Source: DASWJZ01 sp963720705 (lineage in GTDB: Bacteria; Pseudomonadota; Alphaproteobacteria; Rhizobiales; Afifellaceae). From it: a stretch of DNA of 64,000 nt. Below are positions 55,797 to 63,765 of the stretch, one piece after another. The notes beneath the pieces were generated by a model. It saw only the letters and a program-made list of their open reading frames with translations, was not told where the DNA came from and ran no database searches. Position 1 is the first letter of the stretch; each line of letters starts with the position of its first letter. A program made the translations under genes and the position numbers. The stretch is from the NCBI GenBank assembly GCA_963720705.1, contig CAVRGJ010000005.1, forward strand, positions 186,001 to 250,000. Direction: 5' to 3'.

Positions 55797-55817
55797 GGTC
55801 TGGAGCCTACCAGAACT

Positions 55818-55917
55818 ATCGTCATCGCCGGACTCGATCCGGCGATCCATTCGGCAACGAAATCGGAGGCGCGGCCGTCGCTGAGTGGACGCCCGGGTCG
55901 AGCCCGGGCATGGCGAT
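55818..55917. repeat. Dispersed palindromic intergenic element, copy 2
   Basis: About 100 bases with outer inverted repeats ATCGTCATCGCC and GGCATGGCGAT, and inner hairpins GCCGGACTCGATCCGGC and GCCCGGGTCGAGCCCGGGC. The layout is the same as copy 1 at 9624-9721. It sits between the binding-protein and permease genes of one transporter operon and could act as a processing or attenuation hairpin there, giving more binding protein than permease. Confidence 0.75.
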
Positions 55918-55934
55918 GGAAATTCGCGCCGTCC

Positions 55935-57234
55935 TTACGTCCGCTGGTTCCACATCTGGCCGAGCGCGGTCATGTGCTTGACCAGGAGATCCAGGTGCTT
56001 GTCCATCCAGGCGGGGATGGAGCGGAACTCGGCGATCTTCGCCTTGCCGTCGCGGATCACCACGACCGGCCAGTTGCCGACGAGTGCGTTGTCGATCCCG
56101 AAAAGCTCCTTCCCCCACCATTTGGCCTCGCCGTAGATGTGCTTGCCGACGCCGCCTTCCTTCATGGCGGCGAGGACGGCGGCCGGGTCGGCCGAGCCCG
56201 CGCGCTCCGCGGCATCCTTCCACAAGACCATGATCGATGAATATTCCCAGGAGACCGCCGACCAGTCGTTCTCGCCGAAGCGCTTCACGAACTCTGCGTA
56301 GAAATCGTTCGGCTTCGGGAAGTTGATGTTCGGGTCGTTGAGCTTCGGGTCGTCGAAGTCGGGGAACTGGAAGACGACGCCCTCCATGAACTCCTTCGAG
56401 GTGCGCTCCACGATGCGCTTATAATAGTCGACCGTGCAGGAGATGATCTGGCCCTTGTAGCCCTGCTGGAAGGCCTGCTCGCAAAGCGGCTGCACGTAAT
56501 CGGCGTAGCAGGTGTCGAGGCAGAGGATGTCCGGCTTGTTGGCGAGCAACTGCGTCATCACCGGCGCGAAGTCGGTAGTCGCCGGGTCGAAGAAGACCGG
56601 GTCGCCCAGAACCTCGATGCCGGCCGCCTCGAAGGCGGCGAGATAGGTGGCGACCGACGGCTTGCCGAGCGAATCGTCCTGCGCGCAGATCACCGCAGTC
56701 TTCAGCTCCGGGCGATTCTCTGCGAGCCATTCGACGCCGGTGACGTTGTAGATCGGGTGCACTTCGCACGGCGCGACGAGCGTCTTTGTCTCCGGCGTCA
56801 GATCGCTCGGCAGAAGCGTGGAGACGAGCATGCCGGTGCGCGCGGCGATGTCTTCCACGCCCGGCCACGGATCGCCGCCGAGCATCATGATGAACTTGAC
56901 GCCGTCTTCCTGGATGAGCTTGGTCGCGCCGGTGCGCGCCTTGCCGGCGTCGTATTCCTCATCGTACGCGATGAACTCGACCTTGTACGCTTCGCCGCCG
57001 ATGTTGATGCCGCCTGCGGCGTTGGTCCAGTCGGCCCAGATCTCGCACCCGTCGAGTCCCGGCTTGCCCCAAGCGGCGACGGCACCGGTCAAGCGGCGCG
57101 AGGAAGCCGATCTTCACGACCTTGTCCTGCGCGAAGGCGACGCGCGGCACGGCGGTGTTTGCGATGAGGGCGGCACTTGCCACGCCGGTCAGGAATTTTC
57201 TGCGATCAAGCCTCGCTTCGATCTTGAATGTCAT
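55935..57234 (-). pseudogene. ABC transporter substrate-binding protein (urea/branched-chain type), frameshifted
   Basis: About 432 residues if repaired. It opens with a twin-arginine-like signal (DRRKFLTG, cleavage near AFAQD), then KIGFLAPL. There, near 57091, one apparent extra base shifts the frame. The mature part reads in the next frame from TGAVAAWGKPGLDGCEIW to a stop at 55935 (periplasmic type 1 fold, with IMMLGGDPWPGVEDIA and AVICAQDDSLGKPS). It is the specificity component of the adjacent importer. Its closeness to tdm and tmm suggests a methylated amine or TMAO as ligand. Confidence 0.75.
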
Positions 57235-57346
57235 CAGAACTCTCCCGTGCTGGCGTGTGCTGTCTCTCCCGACAAGGCGACGGACCCGATCCGCATCGCC
57301 CTTCCTCTTTGAGGAAATCTAGGACGGCTCCGCCCGCAGGGGCAAC

Positions 57347-57411
57347 ACCAATTCGAACCGGGGCGGGCGAATTGGTATCAAGCCGGCTCCCTGCGGGGAG
57401 CCAAATTGGTA
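57347..57411. promoter_or_regulatory. Inverted and direct repeats in the tdm/binding-protein gap
   Basis: A perfect 9-base inverted repeat ACCAATTCG-N12-CGAATTGGT (57347-57376) is followed by a hairpin GGCTCCC-TGCG-GGGAGCC (57385-57402) and a third half-site CCAAATTGGT (57401-57410). The gap is about 210 bases and lies upstream of the binding-protein gene and downstream of tdm. The hairpin has no T run. The half-sites look like an operator array for the transporter genes. Confidence 0.5.
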
Positions 57412-57446
57412 GCACAAGCCGCTTTTTTCGGCAGTCCGGGCTGCGT

Positions 57447-59849
57447 CTAACTCCTGACGCGCAGCTTCTCCGGGTCGTAGTGCGGAAATCGGACAATGCG
57501 GGCGGGGAGCCGCTTCTGATGGCCGTCGAGTTTCCCGATCTCGACCTCGCCGCCGATATCCGCCGCGCTGACGTCGAGACGTGCGAGCGCGATGTTCTTT
57601 TTCAGAAGCGGCGAGCGGGCGCCGCTCGTCACCACGCCCACCTGCGCGCGGCCAACATGCACGCAGTCGCCGTGGCCGACGGAGTCGTTCGCGTCGATCT
57701 CAAGCCCGACGAGCTTCCGCTGTGGGGCGGCGTGACGGCGGATCAACGCCGCGCGCCCGACGAAATCGTCGTCTTTCGACTTCAGCGCAACGGTGAAGCC
57801 GATGCCGGCCTCGAACGGGTCGGTCTCGTCGGAGAACTCGTAATTGGCGAAGATCAGACCGGCCTCGATCCTCAGCATGTCGAGCGCCTGCAGCCCGAGC
57901 GGTGTGAGCCCGTGCGGCTCACCCGACTCCCAGACCGCGTCGAAGACTGCGTCCGCGTCCTTCGGGTGGCAGAAGACCTCGTAGCCGAGCTCGCCCGTAT
58001 AGCCGGTGCGCGAGACCACGATCGGCACGCCGTTGTGCCCGCCGATGCGGCCGATGGCGAAACGGAACCAGCCGAGCTCCTCGAGCTTCGGTTGAGCCGG
58101 CGGCGTCCAAACGATTTCGCGAAGAATGTCGCGGCTCTTCGGACCCTGCACCGCGATGTTGTGGAGCTGATCGGTCGAGGAGCGCACCCAGGCGGAAAAG
58201 CCCATTTTTTCCGCGAGCTCACGCAGCCAGACGCCGTCGTACTCGTCGCCGCCGATCCAGCGGAAATTGTTCGGCCCGAGCCGGAAGAGCGTTCCGTCGT
58301 CGAGCATGCCCCCGTGCTCGTAGCACATGGCGGAGTAGACGACCTGGCCGACGCCGAGCTTCCGCACGTTGCGGGTCAGCGCGTACTGCATCAGCGACTC
58401 GGCGTCCGGGCCGGTCACCTCGAATTTTCTGAGCGGTGAGAGGTCCATCACGACCGCGCGCTCGCGGCATGCCCAGTATTCTTCGAGCGGACCACCATCG
58501 TTGAATTTCTGCGCCAGCCAATAGCCGCGATATTCGGCGAAATCGCGCGTGCGCTCCGCGAACTTCGAGTGGAAGGCGGTCTCGCGCGTGAGCTTGGGTT
58601 CGGCGTCGGGCGTCATGCGATGGGCTATCGCTCGCGAAAAGCGCTCCCTGTCGGAATAGGTGCGGACATGGATGTCGGTTGGGTTCCAGGCGTTCGCCGC
58701 GTCGATATCGTCTGGGCACGCGGAGGACACGCACACGAGGTCCGTCACGGCGCGCATGAGCACGTAGTCGCCCGGCCGCGACCACGGCTCGTCGAAAAAA
58801 ATGACGTTATTGGCGTCGATGCCGGTGTTGTAGAAGAAGTTCAGTGCCATCCAGCCCTTGCGCGCTTCGACGCCGAAGGGGGCGAGCGCGCCGTTGAAAT
58901 TGTCGGTGCAGTTGGCGTGACCCGGATAGCCCATGTCCTCGTAGAATTTTGCGTAGCAGGCGAGCGCGAACGCGTCGTGGCGGCCGACGGTGTCCTGGAT
59001 GATCTCGACCAGCGGCTCCATGTCCTGGTCGAAGCATTTTGCCGGCAGCCCCGGCGCCGGATAGCCGAGCCCGGTCAGGCTGCGCGTGGTCGTCGCATCG
59101 AGCGGCAGCGCGCGACCCTTGTCGAGCTTGCGGGCGGAGAAGCACTGGAAGTCGGAGCATTGGCGGCCGGCGACATCGATGACCTGTATGTATTCGCCGG
59201 CGCGCACGAGATAGGCCTCGGCCGTCGCGCGGTTCACGCGGATGTCCTGCAGCGGATCGGCGAGCGGGTCGGGAAGCGGGGGAGCCTCACCGGGGGCGCG
59301 CGGTGCGGCACGCTCGATGCGAAGCTCGATCGGCGTCGCGGTTTCCTGCGCGCCGGGGTCCATCGCCCCGGCCGGTGCAGAGACGACGAGGTAGCCTGTT
59401 TGCTCGGCGCGGAACTGCTGCGTGTCGCCGGCCGGCGAAGCGTCGCCGAAGATGCGGACCGAGCGCACGCCGGAGAGGGCGATAATATTGCGCCGCTTCA
59501 GGCGATCGGCGATCGCACCGAGTGCTGCGCGCGTCGCGGATGAAGGCTCGCCAGCCGCCTCCTTTCCCGCAGCCCCGATGAGGCCCGGCTCGGCGCGGCC
59601 GTCGGCGCCGAACGCGATCAGCTCGCAGGGCTGTCCGCCTTCGACATTCGTGACGGCGATCCGGTCGCCCTCGCCGAGATCGACGACAATCGAGCGGCCG
59701 CCTTCGATCGTATGGCGCTCGACGCCGATCGTGAGGGTGCGGATGCCCGGGCGCAGGATGCGGCTCCGCGCCGGCGGCAGGAGCGGTGCAATCGTTGGTT
59801 CAGGCCGGTCCAACATCAAAGGATTGTAGCCCGGATCGCGTTTCGCCAC
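57447..59849 (-). CDS. tdm: Trimethylamine N-oxide demethylase
   Basis: An 800-residue two-part protein matching Tdm, which splits TMAO to dimethylamine and formaldehyde. The N-terminal half (about 30-400) is DUF1989-like, with a Cys/His-rich core (Cys231, Cys236, Cys272, His291, Cys314) proposed to hold zinc. The C-terminal half (about 430-800) is a GcvT-type tetrahydrofolate-binding domain (DLSPLRKFEVTGPDAESLMQ, IAVQGPKSRDIL, SRTGYTGELGYEVF). No frameshift is visible. It lies 15 bases after tmm on the same strand, so the two reactions are coupled in one operon. Confidence 0.88.
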   Translation of the reverse strand: MAKRDPGYNPLMLDRPEPTIAPLLPPARSRILRPGIRTLTIGVERHTIEGGRSIVVDLGEGDRIAVTNVEGGQPCELIAFGADGRAEPGLIGAAGKEAAGEPSSATRAALGAIADRLKRRNIIALSGVRSVRIFGDASPAGDTQQFRAEQTGYLVVSAPAGAMDPGAQETATPIELRIERAAPRAPGEAPPLPDPLADPLQDIRVNRATAEAYLVRAGEYIQVIDVAGRQCSDFQCFSARKLDKGRALPLDATTTRSLTGLGYPAPGLPAKCFDQDMEPLVEIIQDTVGRHDAFALACYAKFYEDMGYPGHANCTDNFNGALAPFGVEARKGWMALNFFYNTGIDANNVIFFDEPWSRPGDYVLMRAVTDLVCVSSACPDDIDAANAWNPTDIHVRTYSDRERFSRAIAHRMTPDAEPKLTRETAFHSKFAERTRDFAEYRGYWLAQKFNDGGPLEEYWACRERAVVMDLSPLRKFEVTGPDAESLMQYALTRNVRKLGVGQVVYSAMCYEHGGMLDDGTLFRLGPNNFRWIGGDEYDGVWLRELAEKMGFSAWVRSSTDQLHNIAVQGPKSRDILREIVWTPPAQPKLEELGWFRFAIGRIGGHNGVPIVVSRTGYTGELGYEVFCHPKDADAVFDAVWESGEPHGLTPLGLQALDMLRIEAGLIFANYEFSDETDPFEAGIGFTVALKSKDDDFVGRAALIRRHAAPQRKLVGLEIDANDSVGHGDCVHVGRAQVGVVTSGARSPLLKKNIALARLDVSAADIGGEVEIGKLDGHQKRLPARIVRFPHYDPEKLRVRS

Positions 59850-59864
59850 ATCCGGGCTTGGGCC

Positions 59865-61211
59865 TCACGCTTTGCTGGCCAGGAAGCTCTGCATCGAATC
59901 GTCCAGCGCCTCGAACCAGGGTGTGTGGTGGATCGGCGCCATCGTGCCCGTGCAGGGCGAGGGGAAAGCGTGATTGCGATAGCCGAGGATCGATTCCTCC
60001 TTGTCGTGCTCCCACGCGTTGAACATGCGGGCGCAGGCGTCGAGGTCGAAGGCCGGGTAGTCGGTATCCTTGGCGAGATCCTTCACGTAGTCGGTCTGGA
60101 AATCGATCTGCTCGTGCGGATTCTTGAGCTTCTCCTCGCGCGCCACCCATTTTGCCGTCTCCTTCTCCATCTTCGCCTTCGACGGCAACTTGATGCGGCC
60201 GAGGACGAAGTCGCGCGCGACCCACGCCTGAAGGTCGAACATGGAGAAGGTGTAGAACTGGTCCTGCATGCCGATGTACATGAGCTTCGGATTCTTCTCC
60301 CAGAAGATGCCCTTGTAGAGCCCCGGCGGGTTCAGCCGGTTGCGGGTTTTGAGCCGCAGCTTCTCCTCCAGGAAGGGGAAGTGGTGCTGATAGCCGGTGC
60401 ATAGGATGATGGCGTCGACTTCCTGGCTCGAGCCATCCTTGAAGTGCGCGGTCTTGCCGGAAAGCTTCGTCAGAAGCGGCCGCTCCTCCATGCCCTCCGG
60501 CCAGTGGAATCCCATCGGCTTCGTCCGCCAGCACATGGTGACATGCCTGGCGCCGTATTTGTGGCACTGGAGCGCGATGTCCTCCGCCGAGTAGCTTGCG
60601 CCGACGACGAGCAGGCGCCGGCCGGCGAACTCCTGCGCGTCGCGGAAGTCATGCGCATGCATGACGCGGCCGGGAAACTTCTCCACGCCTTCGAAGAGCG
60701 GCACGTTGGGCACGGAGAAGTGCCCGGTCGCGACGATGACGAAGTCGAAATTCTCGGTCTGCGTCGAGTGGTCCTTCAGGTTCTCCGAGGTGACCTTGAA
60801 CTTGCCGGCCTTGCTCGAATATTCGACGTAGCGGACCGGCGTGGAGAAGCGGATCTGCCTGCGCACGCCGCGCTTCTTCGCCCGCCCGACGATGTAGTCG
60901 TAGAGCACTTCGCGCGGCGGGAAGGAGGGGATCGGCTGCTTGAAATGCCGGTCGAACGTGTAGTCGGCGAATTCCAGGCATTCCTTCGGGCCGTTCGACC
61001 AGAGGTACCGGTACATGCTGCCGTGCACCGGCTCGCCGTATTCGTCGAGCCCGGTACGCCACGTGTAGTTCCACAGGCCGCCCCAATCGCTCTGTTTCTC
61101 GAAGGCGACGATCTCGGGAACGCGCGCGCCCTTCTTGCGCGCCGCTTCGAAAGCGACAAGCTCAGAAAGCCCCGAGGGCCCTGTTCCGATGATGGCAACA
61201 CGCGCCGGCAT
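59865..61211 (-). CDS. tmm: Trimethylamine monooxygenase (flavin-containing)
   Basis: A 448-residue FAD/NADPH monooxygenase oxidising TMA to TMAO. The FAD motif GTGPSG is at 9-14, the FMO fingerprint FPGRVMHAHDF at 179-189, and the NADPH motif GASYSAED at 204-211. WGGLWNYTW and ATGHFSVPNVP are typical of bacterial Tmm. Length matches the family (about 445-460). Indole and other amines are known alternative substrates of relatives. I chose the ATG at 61211. The XRE-cupin gene lies upstream on the same strand. Confidence 0.9.
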   Translation of the reverse strand: MPARVAIIGTGPSGLSELVAFEAARKKGARVPEIVAFEKQSDWGGLWNYTWRTGLDEYGEPVHGSMYRYLWSNGPKECLEFADYTFDRHFKQPIPSFPPREVLYDYIVGRAKKRGVRRQIRFSTPVRYVEYSSKAGKFKVTSENLKDHSTQTENFDFVIVATGHFSVPNVPLFEGVEKFPGRVMHAHDFRDAQEFAGRRLLVVGASYSAEDIALQCHKYGARHVTMCWRTKPMGFHWPEGMEERPLLTKLSGKTAHFKDGSSQEVDAIILCTGYQHHFPFLEEKLRLKTRNRLNPPGLYKGIFWEKNPKLMYIGMQDQFYTFSMFDLQAWVARDFVLGRIKLPSKAKMEKETAKWVAREEKLKNPHEQIDFQTDYVKDLAKDTDYPAFDLDACARMFNAWEHDKEESILGYRNHAFPSPCTGTMAPIHHTPWFEALDDSMQSFLASKA

Positions 61212-61380
61212 CACACCGCTCCCCTCTGAATTTCTCCGACCGCTCAATTCGTCGGCGGCTGAGCCTAGGTCGGCCAATATCGGCGAGGCAAGCGGGAATG
61301 GTGAGAAGCGGTCTCGTTTTGGGCCTCACGCCGGACATGAGGCGACGCCTTCGGGCGGTGCCGCGGGTCGGCCGACGAAC

Positions 61381-62034
61381 TCAGCCCTCGTCGCGCGCGT
61401 AGGAGATGACGGAGAGAAAGCGGATCGGCAGCCGGCGGAGCTCTTCCGGTCCGTGCGGCGCGTCGGCATCGAAAAACAGGCTGTCGCCGGGAACGAGCGG
61501 ATAAAGGCGGTCGGCGTGGCGGTAGACCACCTCGCCTTCGAGCATGTGGATGAACTCCAGTCCTTCATGCTGGAAAAGCGGAAACACCTCCGATTCCTCG
61601 GTGAGCGTGATGAGATAGGGTTCCACCACCACCCTGCCGGTGACGCCGCCGGTGTGCCCGAGGAGTTGGTACTGGTGGCCGGCGCGGGTGCCGCGCCGCT
61701 CGATGACGAGGCCTTCGCCGGCGCGTACAAAAACGGCGTCGCGGCGCTCCTCGTAGCGGCGGAAGAGGGCGGTGACCGGTACGCCAAGGGCGGCCGAAAG
61801 CGTCTTCAGCGTGGTGAGCGAAGGCGAGGTCAGCCCGTTCTCGATCTTGGAAAGCATGCCGGGCGAGAGCTTCGCGGCGGCGGCGAGATCGGCGGCGGTG
61901 ATCCCGAGCTTCGTGCGGAATGCCAGCACCTCGCGCCCGATCGAAACTTCGAGCGTGTTGTCGCGCGCCCCGCCGATCTGGTGCGGATCCTGGGCGTCGG
62001 GCGCCGGTTTCGTCTTCTTGCTTGTCGCATTCAT
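61381..62034 (-). CDS. XRE-family regulator with C-terminal cupin domain
   Basis: A 217-residue protein with an N-terminal Lys/Pro-rich tail, an XRE helix-turn-helix (about 31-90, SIGREVLAFRTKLGITAADL, then SPGMLSKIENGLTSPSL) and a cupin domain (about 130-215, with FQHEGLEFIHMLEGEVVYRH). This architecture is common beside methylated-amine and polyamine genes and senses the pathway substrate. It is divergent from the set 2 glutamate-synthase-like genes and codirectional with tmm-tdm. I chose the ATG at 62034. Confidence 0.85.
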   Translation of the reverse strand: MNATSKKTKPAPDAQDPHQIGGARDNTLEVSIGREVLAFRTKLGITAADLAAAAKLSPGMLSKIENGLTSPSLTTLKTLSAALGVPVTALFRRYEERRDAVFVRAGEGLVIERRGTRAGHQYQLLGHTGGVTGRVVVEPYLITLTEESEVFPLFQHEGLEFIHMLEGEVVYRHADRLYPLVPGDSLFFDADAPHGPEELRRLPIRFLSVISYARDEG

Positions 62035-62152
62035 GGGCAAGGTCGCTCGGGCCACTGGCTTTCCTAGCATGAAAGTTTCATTCTTGGGAGTTGAGAACTG
62101 CGTGCGCGCTTGCTAGCCTGCATATTGGATTCCGGCGGTCTTACGTGCCGTG

Positions 62153-62160
62153 CCAATTGG
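62153..62160. promoter_or_regulatory. CCAATTGG palindrome before the set 2 operon
   Basis: An 8-base perfect palindrome 13 bases before the set 2 amidotransferase start, in the 139-base divergent gap facing the XRE-cupin gene. It matches the half-site type at 50019-50046 and 57347-57411. The same six-base core also occurs inside unrelated genes, so the case is weak on its own. Confidence 0.35.
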
Positions 62161-62173
62161 ATCGGGGTCGAAC

Positions 62174-63070
62174 ATGTGCGGCATCGTCGGACTCTTCCTG
62201 AAGGACAAAGCGCTTGAGCCGCAGCTCGGCGCGATGCTTGCCGACATGCTGGCGAAGCTCGGCGATCGCGGTCCGGACAGCGCCGGCCTTGCAGTCTATA
62301 GCGACGCCGACGATGGGATCGGCAAGATCACAGTGCAGTCGGCGAACCCAACCGAAGACTTCGCCGGCCTCGACGCGGCGCTCACCAAAGCGATTAAGGC
62401 CAAGGTCAAGATCGCCGTCAGGGACACGCATGCGGTCCTGAGCCTTCCGATCGACAAGCTCGAGGAGGCGCGGTCTGCGATCCGCAAGGTCAACCCGCGT
62501 CTCCGCATAATGGCCGCAGGCGACGCCATCGAGATCTACAAGGAGGTCGGCTATCCGACCGATGTCGCGCGCCGCTTCGACCTTGCCGGAATGCACGGCA
62601 CACACGGCATCGGGCACACGCGCATGGCAACCGAGTCCGCTGTGACGACGCTCGGCGCGCATCCCTTCTCCACCGGGCCGGACGAATGCCTCGTTCACAA
62701 CGGATCGCTCTCGAACCACAACAACCTTCGCCGCGAGCTGATCCACGACGGCATGAGCTTCGAGACGGAGAACGACACCGAGGTCGCCGCCGCCTATCTC
62801 ACCTGGCGCATGGGCCAGGGGATGAATCTCGGCGAGGCGCTGACCAAAAGTCTCGTCGATCTCGACGGGTTCTACACTTTCGTCGTCGGCACCAAGACCG
62901 GCTTCGGCGTGCTGCGCGATCCGATCGCCTGCAAGCCGGCGGTGCTCGCGGAGACCGACCGATACGTCGCGTTCGGCTCGGAATACCGCGCCCTCGTCGA
63001 TCTCCCCGGGATCGACGGCGCCAAGGTCTGGGAGCCGGAGCCGGCGACCGTCTATTTCTGGGAGCGCTGA
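62174..63070 (+). CDS. glxB: Class II glutamine amidotransferase subunit (GlxB/MgsA type), set 2
   Basis: A 298-residue glutaminase-type subunit. Catalytic Cys2 (MCGIVGLFLKDK), GDRGPDSAG, GTHGIGHTRMATES and LVHNGSLSNHNNLR are intact. It is close in style to GlxB of rhizobia and to MgsA of marine methylamine users, and clearly different from the set 1 copy at 46017 (no inserted segment of the kind in set 1). The stop overlaps the next start (TGATG). It is divergent from the XRE-cupin regulator. Which set is the true N-methylglutamate synthase cannot be settled from sequence. Confidence 0.75.
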   Translation: MCGIVGLFLKDKALEPQLGAMLADMLAKLGDRGPDSAGLAVYSDADDGIGKITVQSANPTEDFAGLDAALTKAIKAKVKIAVRDTHAVLSLPIDKLEEARSAIRKVNPRLRIMAAGDAIEIYKEVGYPTDVARRFDLAGMHGTHGIGHTRMATESAVTTLGAHPFSTGPDECLVHNGSLSNHNNLRRELIHDGMSFETENDTEVAAAYLTWRMGQGMNLGEALTKSLVDLDGFYTFVVGTKTGFGVLRDPIACKPAVLAETDRYVAFGSEYRALVDLPGIDGAKVWEPEPATVYFWER

Positions 63071-63756
63071 TGCCCACGGTCGATCTTGCCGAGACGCCAC
63101 TCCGTGAGCTGAACAGCGCGCTCCACCTGCTGCGCGAGGGGACGAACGAGGTCGACTGGCTGGTGGTCAATCCGAAAGGCCGGCACGCGGTCGCGGTCGG
63201 CATCGACGCGCCGGTCAATGTCGAGATCAAGGGCAGCGTCGGCTATTATTGCGCCGGGATGAACAAGGAGGCGACGATCGTGGTCGACGGCAGCGCCGGG
63301 CCCGGAGTCGCTGAGAACATGATGTCCGGCAAGGTGGTGATAAGGGGCGACGCCAGCCAATATGCCGGCGCGACCGGGCGCGGCGGCCTCCTCGTCATCG
63401 AGGGCAATGCCTCCTCGCGCTGCGGCATCTCGATGAAGGGCATCGACATCGTGGTGAAAGGCAATATCGGCCACATGTCAGCGTTCATGGCGCAGTCGGG
63501 CAACCTCGTCGTGCTCGGCGATGCCGGCGACGCGCTCGGCGATTCCATCTACGAAGCGCGCCTCTTCGTCCGCGGCAAGGTGAAGAGCCTCGGCGCCGAT
63601 TGCGTCGAGAAAAAAATGCGCCCCGAGCACGAGGCGATCGTAGCGGGGCTGCTCGAGAAAGCCGGCGTCGAAGGGGTAAAGCCAAGCGAATTCCGCCGCT
63701 ATGGGTCGGCGCGCAAGCTCTACAATTTCAATATCGACAATGCCGATGCGTATTGA
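63070..63756 (+). CDS. glxC: GXGXG-domain glutamate-synthase-like subunit (GlxC/MgsB type), set 2
   Basis: A 228-residue beta-helix subunit. It opens PTVDLAETPLRELNSALHLL. Glycine-rich rungs include IKGSVGYYCAGMNKEATIVV, GDASQYAGATGRGGLLVIEG and KGNIGHMSAFMAQSGNLVVLG (each about 20 residues). It lacks the long N-terminal extension of the set 1 copy. It is translationally coupled to the amidotransferase gene. The gene is complete in the window. Confidence 0.75.
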   Translation: MPTVDLAETPLRELNSALHLLREGTNEVDWLVVNPKGRHAVAVGIDAPVNVEIKGSVGYYCAGMNKEATIVVDGSAGPGVAENMMSGKVVIRGDASQYAGATGRGGLLVIEGNASSRCGISMKGIDIVVKGNIGHMSAFMAQSGNLVVLGDAGDALGDSIYEARLFVRGKVKSLGADCVEKKMRPEHEAIVAGLLEKAGVEGVKPSEFRRYGSARKLYNFNIDNADAY

Positions 63757-63765
63757 CGGCGAAGA

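Noticed and set aside
57385..57402. Hairpin as a rho-independent terminator of tdm
   Set aside because: The stem is perfect, but no T run follows on the minus strand. I kept it only as part of the repeat region.
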